DNA of 64,000 bases from PALSA-693 sp963834725 (GTDB lineage Bacteria > Actinomycetota > Acidimicrobiia > Acidimicrobiales > Palsa-688), in assembly GCA_963834725.1 (NCBI GenBank), contig CAWICN010000001.1, positions 5,704,001-5,768,000 on the forward strand. Reading direction: 5' to 3'. Below the pieces are notes generated by a model. It ran no database searches, was not told where the DNA came from, and was given only the letters and a program-made list of their open reading frames with translations. Shown in pieces: positions 60,232 to 64,000 of this stretch. The translations under genes and the position numbers were made by a program. Positions within the stretch are counted from its first letter, which is position 1. The number at the start of each line of letters is the position of its first letter.

Positions 60232-60786
60232 ATGGGCCGAACCTATGACCGCCTGAACGACCGGCTCCGGCAGTGGATGGAACATCAACCGGTCTTTTTC
60301 GTCGCCACCGCTCCGCTCAGCGGAGCCGGCCACATCAACTGCTCACCGAAGGGCAATCGTCAGGAATTGGTGGTCCTGGACGAACGTCGCCTCGCCTACC
60401 TGGACCAGACCGGCAGCGGCGTGGAGACCGTCGCCCACCTGAGGGAGAATGGGCGCATCGTGCTGATGTTCTGCGCCTTCGAAGGACCGCCGCGCATCGT
60501 GCGCGTTCATGGAAGCGGGCGCGTCGTCACTGCCGACGAAGATGATTTCGCGGCCCTGGCGGACCGCTTTCCTGGTGGCGGCGGCGTCGGGGTGCGGTCC
60601 ATCATCGTCGTGGACGCGCACCGGATCTCCGATTCGTGTGGGTACGCCGTACCGCTTATGAGCTTTGACTCTCATCGCCCGACCCTGGATGAGTGGGCCG
60701 ATCGCAAGGGACGCCCGGGCGTTGAGGCATATCGGGCCCAGACCAATCGGACAAGCATCGACGGCCTGCCGGGGGTCGCCCACTAG
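60232..60786 (+). CDS. PPOX-class flavin (FMN/F420) protein
   Basis: This 184-residue protein belongs to the pyridoxamine-phosphate-oxidase-like split barrel: QPVFFVATAPLSGAGHINCS, then LVVLDERRLAYLDQTGSG and GRIVLMFCAFEGPPRIVRVHG, each a barrel strand. Relatives bind FMN or F420 and reduce or oxidise small molecules. It is 14 bases before an LLM oxidoreductase on the same strand, so the two likely form one operon and might share a flavin cofactor. Confidence 0.87.
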   Translation: MGRTYDRLNDRLRQWMEHQPVFFVATAPLSGAGHINCSPKGNRQELVVLDERRLAYLDQTGSGVETVAHLRENGRIVLMFCAFEGPPRIVRVHGSGRVVTADEDDFAALADRFPGGGGVGVRSIIVVDAHRISDSCGYAVPLMSFDSHRPTLDEWADRKGRPGVEAYRAQTNRTSIDGLPGVAH

Positions 60787-60800
60787 CGGGGAGGCTCGTT

Positions 60801-61694
60801 GTGAGGATTGGCGCACTCGGGCGGGGACTTACCTTTGACGAGATCGCTGGCAACGTTCTGGCGGATAGGGCTGCCGGCTACTCGTCCGTGTGGTTCTCGG
60901 ATGGCATCGGGATGGACCCGCTCACGCTGATCTCTGCCCTCGGCCAGAGGGTCGGGGGTATTGAGTTGGGCACTGCGGTAGTGCGTACCCTGCCTCGGCA
61001 TCCGATGATCCTCGCCCAACAGGCCCTGACGACCAACGTCCTTACGGGGGGCCGGCTCACCCTCGGTATAGGTCCCTCGCACAGACCGGTCGTCGAGGCC
61101 GCTTGGGGACTTCCATTCGACAGACCGATCGCCAGGATCCGCGAATACCTGTCGGTCCTGCTTCCCCTCCTGGCGGGGGAAACCGTTGATTTCGACGGCG
61201 ACTACTACACGGCTCACGGCGACCTGCAGGTCCAGGGCGGGCCGGGGGTATCCGTGCTTGTCGCCGCGCTCGGCCCGCAGATGCTCGGTCTGGCCGGGCG
61301 CCTCGTGGATGGGACGATCACCACGTTGGCCGGCCCCCGGACTCTGATCAGCCACATCTGCCCCACCATCCGGGAGGCTGCCGATCGGGCCGGGCGCCTT
61401 GAGCCCCGCGTGGTTTCGACACTGTGGGTATGTGTCACCGACGATGTCGACTCGGCTCGAGCCCGTGCTGAGCGTGGTGCCCGGAGAATGGCATCGATGC
61501 CTTCCTACGCAGCATTGCTCGACCGCGAAGGGGGGCCTGCTCTCCTGGCGGGAAGCGAGGCGGAGCTCGACGCATCTCTGGACCGGTTGGACGGGGCGGG
61601 GGTGACGGATTTGCTTCTCTTGTCCATCGCCCGGCGCGAGAGCGAAGACGAGGTTCGGACTTCCAGCTGGATCTCCCGCTGGTTATCCCGATAG
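60801..61694 (+). CDS. LLM-class oxidoreductase, F420-dependent type
   Basis: This 297-residue LLM protein is shorter than the other two and has the plan of F420-dependent enzymes: YSSVWFSDGIGMDPLTLISA, GIELGTAVVRTLPRHPMILA and GRLTLGIGPSHRPVVE. It starts with GTG and follows the PPOX protein in an operon. Substrate unknown. F420 dependence is inferred from the subgroup and the actinobacterial host, not shown by the sequence directly. Confidence 0.86.
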   Translation: MRIGALGRGLTFDEIAGNVLADRAAGYSSVWFSDGIGMDPLTLISALGQRVGGIELGTAVVRTLPRHPMILAQQALTTNVLTGGRLTLGIGPSHRPVVEAAWGLPFDRPIARIREYLSVLLPLLAGETVDFDGDYYTAHGDLQVQGGPGVSVLVAALGPQMLGLAGRLVDGTITTLAGPRTLISHICPTIREAADRAGRLEPRVVSTLWVCVTDDVDSARARAERGARRMASMPSYAALLDREGGPALLAGSEAELDASLDRLDGAGVTDLLLLSIARRESEDEVRTSSWISRWLSR

Positions 61695-61753
61695 CTCCGT
61701 CACGGCCCTCGGTGACGAGAACTTTTCTGTCGCAAATCGTGCCCCTGCTCCGT

Positions 61754-61801
61754 TCTGTGCAGCGTGTTGGGACCAGTTGAAGGGCGCCGCGCTGCAGAAA
61801 A
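61754..61801. repeat. 26-base dispersed repeat, copy B, in a hairpin
   Basis: The repeat at 61776-61801 differs by one base from 43949-43974. Its right part (CGCTGCAGAA) pairs with TTCTGTGCAGCG at 61754-61765 apart from two unpaired bases. It lies just downstream of the LLM gene. It may be a mobile-element end or REP-like sequence. Confidence 0.75.
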
Positions 61802-61911
61802 TCTCGACGGGGAACAGTTCGCGACAGCAAAAAGCGAGAGCCGGGGTCGCCGGCGCGAAGGACTAGGTTCGGGGGAAAGGGTGAGCGACGAATGGGTTGG
61901 GTCTTTGGACA

Positions 61912-62754
61912 ATGAGCGCGACCATCGATGCGCAGATTCATGTTTGGCGTGCGGATGCTCCAGATCGCCCGTGGCCGGAGGAGGGTGAGCAGCTGACGCA
62001 CCGGGCTGTCCCGTTGGGCGCAGACGAAGTGATCGAGCGCATGGACGGGGCCGGTGTCTCGCGGGCGGTTCTGGTCCCTCCCTCGTGGGAGGGGGACCGC
62101 AACGACGTGGCCCTCGATGCGGCCAAACGGTATCCCGACCGGTTTGCCGTGATGGGCCGGATCGATCTGGCCGCCGGCCCTGACGTGGCCGGGCTCCAGG
62201 CCTGGCCGTCGGTGCCAGGCCTTCTGGGCGGGAGGCTGACCTTTCACCGCCCACCCGCCCGGCAGTGGCTTACCGATGGCACCGCCGATTGGGTGTGGGC
62301 CGAGGCCGAGAGAGTCGGGATTCCGCTCATGCTCTATGCGCCGTACCTGACGGATGTGATCGCGGCGGTGGCCGGTTCGCACCCCGGCCTGAAGATCGTC
62401 GTCGACCACCTCAATCTGTCGACTGAGGTGAAGGCCAAGGACCTCGAGCCCTTTCTCCGTCCCGTGTTCGCCCTTTCCGATTTCTCGAACGTGGCCGTGA
62501 AGGTCTCCGCCCTGCCGTGTTATGTCGACGAGGGCTACCCCTTCCCGTCGTTGCGTCAACCGGTTCGCCAGGTGATCGACGCCTTTGGCGCCGACCGGGT
62601 GCTCTGGGGATCCGACCTGTCACGACTGAATTGCCCGTACCAGGATTGGGTTCGGTTCTTCACCGATCAGCCTGATCTTTGGTCGCCCGAAGAGGTTGAT
62701 TTGGTGCTAGGTGGGGCGGCGTCCGAGTGGCTGAGCTGGCCGGCTGCACCATGA
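61912..62754 (+). CDS. Amidohydrolase-2-family protein
   Basis: About 280 residues starting at ATG 61912. The barrel opens with TIDAQIHVWRADAPDRPWP; the motif is Ax(Q)IHVW, with one His where HxH is usual (Gln-Ile-His). Other conserved parts are KIVVDHLNLSTE and LWGSDLSRLN. This pattern is common in lactonase-like members (for example 4-sulfomuconolactonase and L-rhamnono-lactonase relatives), which hydrolyse sugar or muconate lactones. No clear ribosome site. It ends facing the ThDP enzyme. Confidence 0.83.
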   Translation: MSATIDAQIHVWRADAPDRPWPEEGEQLTHRAVPLGADEVIERMDGAGVSRAVLVPPSWEGDRNDVALDAAKRYPDRFAVMGRIDLAAGPDVAGLQAWPSVPGLLGGRLTFHRPPARQWLTDGTADWVWAEAERVGIPLMLYAPYLTDVIAAVAGSHPGLKIVVDHLNLSTEVKAKDLEPFLRPVFALSDFSNVAVKVSALPCYVDEGYPFPSLRQPVRQVIDAFGADRVLWGSDLSRLNCPYQDWVRFFTDQPDLWSPEEVDLVLGGAASEWLSWPAAP

Positions 62755-62793
62755 GACGGGCCCACTACGACGCCTGGGCCGATCTCGCCCGGA

Positions 62794-62820
62794 CCGGCCG
62801 TTCACCAGGTGGGTGGCCGG
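62794..62820. terminator. Hairpin between convergent genes
   Basis: CCGGCC (62794-62799) and GGCCGG (62815-62820) with ACC/GGT inside form a hairpin in the 70-base gap between convergent stops. It probably acts on both sides. Confidence 0.45.
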
Positions 62821-62824
62821 GCGC

Positions 62825-64000
62825 TCAGAGCTCGCCGTCCACAGCGGTGTCGATCACCAGGGGCCGGCCCGACGAGAGGCCGTCGGCCACCGCGGCCACG
62901 ACTTCGCGGATCGTCGTCGCCGCCACCGCAGCCACGCCGAAGGCACGTGACAGTCCGACCAGGTCGATCTCGGGGTCGACCAGGTCCATGGCCAGGTACT
63001 TCCCGCTGGCCGCCGCGTAACCCCCCAGGGCCCGGGTGCGCTGCTTGAGGATGCGATACGACCGGTTGTTGAGGACGACGGCTACGACCGGCACTCGCTC
63101 GTGCGCGGCCGTCCAGAGAGCCTGGATCGTATAGAGGGACCCGCCGTCGCCGACCAGGGCGACGACCGGGCGGTGGGGCAAGCCGAGCTTGATGCCGATG
63201 GCGGCGGGGAGCGCCCATCCGATCCCGCCGCCGCGCATGCCGTAGAAGCTCTGGGGGTCATCGCTCTGGATGAGAAGGCGAACGTTCTCATTGGATGACA
63301 GCGCCTCCTCGACGATGACGACGTCGCGGGGCACGGCTTGGCCCAGCGCGTGCAGGAGCGCCATCGGCTTAATGGGGCGATCGCCCTCCAGGTCTCCGGC
63401 CCGAGTGCGAAGGGCTCGTCGCCGGGCCGCGATTGCTGATCGTACATCGTCGGGCGGTTGGATCCTGGCCGTGTGGCGGACCTCCTCCACCGCCAGGGAC
63501 AGCTCGGGAAGGACCATCCGGGGATCGCCGAGGATGGCGGCGGAGGTGGGAAAGTTCTTGCCCAACTGCCACGGGTCCACGTCGACGTGGACGATCGGCA
63601 GGCCGGGAGGCACGGGCTCGGGGCCGCCACCCAGGGACAATGTGAACAGATCGGCACCAATCGATACCAGGAGGTCATGACCGGCCAGCACGGACCTGAT
63701 GGCGCCGCCGAGCCGGGCGATGGTGCCGGCAAACAGCGGGTGCGAGGTGGGAAACGAAGCAGAATTCGCCAGGTCTTCGGCATACACGGGCGCGCCGACC
63801 AGTTCGGCGAAACGAACGATCTGGTCATGGGCGTGGCACCGGGTCACCGCGTCGCCGGCGAAGATGACCGGCGAACGGGCCGTGCCGATCAGTTGCGCGG
63901 CTTGCTCCAGGGCTGCCGGGTCGGGCCGGACCCCGCTGGCGATTCGGGTCGGGGCGCCCAGTTCCAACTCGGCGGAATCGGTCAACACGTCGGACGGGAT
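62825..64000 (-). CDS. Thiamine-diphosphate enzyme (acetolactate synthase-like), partial
   Basis: The visible 391 residues are the middle and C-terminal domains of a ThDP-dependent decarboxylase or synthase; the gene runs off the window, so the N-terminal Pyr domain with its catalytic Glu is unseen. The central FAD/regulatory domain starts near SPVIFAGDAVTR, and the ThDP site is GDGGSLYTIQALWTAAHERV with the closing Asn pair in LNN. The VPRDVVIVEEALSSNENV region recalls benzoylformate decarboxylase (MdlC)-like enzymes. Acetolactate synthase, oxalyl-CoA decarboxylase or benzoylformate decarboxylase remain possible. Confidence 0.88.
   Translation of the reverse strand: MPSDVLTDSAELELGAPTRIASGVRPDPAALEQAAQLIGTARSPVIFAGDAVTRCHAHDQIVRFAELVGAPVYAEDLANSASFPTSHPLFAGTIARLGGAIRSVLAGHDLLVSIGADLFTLSLGGGPEPVPPGLPIVHVDVDPWQLGKNFPTSAAILGDPRMVLPELSLAVEEVRHTARIQPPDDVRSAIAARRRALRTRAGDLEGDRPIKPMALLHALGQAVPRDVVIVEEALSSNENVRLLIQSDDPQSFYGMRGGGIGWALPAAIGIKLGLPHRPVVALVGDGGSLYTIQALWTAAHERVPVVAVVLNNRSYRILKQRTRALGGYAAASGKYLAMDLVDPEIDLVGLSRAFGVAAVAATTIREVVAAVADGLSSGRPLVIDTAVDGEL

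Noticed and set aside
1..64000. tRNA, rRNA, integrase or transposase genes
   Set aside because: Looked for T-loop GTTCGA patterns, rRNA signatures and DDE or tyrosine-recombinase motifs; none was convincing.

Overview
This 64 kb window is from a high-GC bacterium, most likely an actinobacterium. The signs are GTG and TTG starts, several luciferase-like (probably F420-dependent) oxidoreductases, acyl-CoA dehydrogenases of the actinobacterial catabolic type, NDMA-type alcohol dehydrogenases, family III CoA-transferases and a single-chain acyl-CoA carboxylase. The mix recalls uncultured Acidimicrobiia, but there is no rRNA or other taxonomic marker, so the class is an inference. I saw no rRNA, tRNA, CRISPR array, phage module or intact transposase.

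Layout. 0-0.4 kb: a broken membrane glycosyltransferase remnant. 0.4-4.1 kb (minus): alcohol dehydrogenase, esterase and Baeyer-Villiger monooxygenase, a coherent ketone-to-ester-to-alcohol route. 5-10 kb: a branched-chain-amino-acid-type ABC importer with LivH, LivM and LivG fused in one chain, LivF behind it, and the lipoprotein receptor convergent. 10.4-25 kb: a catabolic region with an amidohydrolase lacking its HxH motif, a decayed crotonase, a PHP protein, an HSL hydrolase, a luciferase-like oxidoreductase, two acyl-CoA dehydrogenases around a double-domain CoA-transferase, three short-chain dehydrogenases, a cyclase-family hydrolase and an acetamidase/formamidase. 25.5-30.5 kb: a surface-sugar cluster (polytopic membrane protein, nucleotide-sugar dehydrogenase, GT2 transferase, NDP-sugar epimerase/dehydratase). 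30.6-34.4 kb: acyl-CoA dehydrogenase with a free-standing cNMP-binding-domain protein, a short-chain dehydrogenase and a zinc alcohol dehydrogenase. 34.5-36.5 kb: a YtrA-like GntR/ABC operon whose permease is frameshifted. 37-39 kb: secreted S53 peptidase. 39.8-42 kb: FAD oxidoreductase and divergent TetR regulator sharing three operator-like palindromes. 42-49 kb: mixed small genes, a truncated TetR gene and a D-aminoacylase-type amidohydrolase. 49.4-55.3 kb (minus): a 1191-residue biotin carboxylase/BCCP/carboxyltransferase and a double-domain CoA-transferase. 55.9-64 kb: muconolactone-isomerase-like protein, two amidohydrolases, a frameshifted methyltransferase, a dense series of inverted repeats at 58.65-58.90 kb, a PPOX flavoprotein, another luciferase-like enzyme and a ThDP enzyme running off the end.

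Together the genes suggest a heterotroph that takes up an organic acid or amide through a Liv-type importer and breaks down cyclic or branched ketones and acids through monooxygenation, ester or ring hydrolysis, CoA transfer, dehydrogenation and carboxylation. The substrate cannot be read from sequence. Four genes carry apparent single-base frameshifts (about 55, 11483, 34804 and 57892) and three more are truncated, so either decay is common here or the assembly has indel errors. The most unusual things are the inverted-repeat series at 58.7 kb, the triple operator at 41.3 kb, the nested hairpin at 48.9 kb, the paired-dehydrogenase operon at 15-19 kb and the metal-site loss in the 10.4 kb amidohydrolase.
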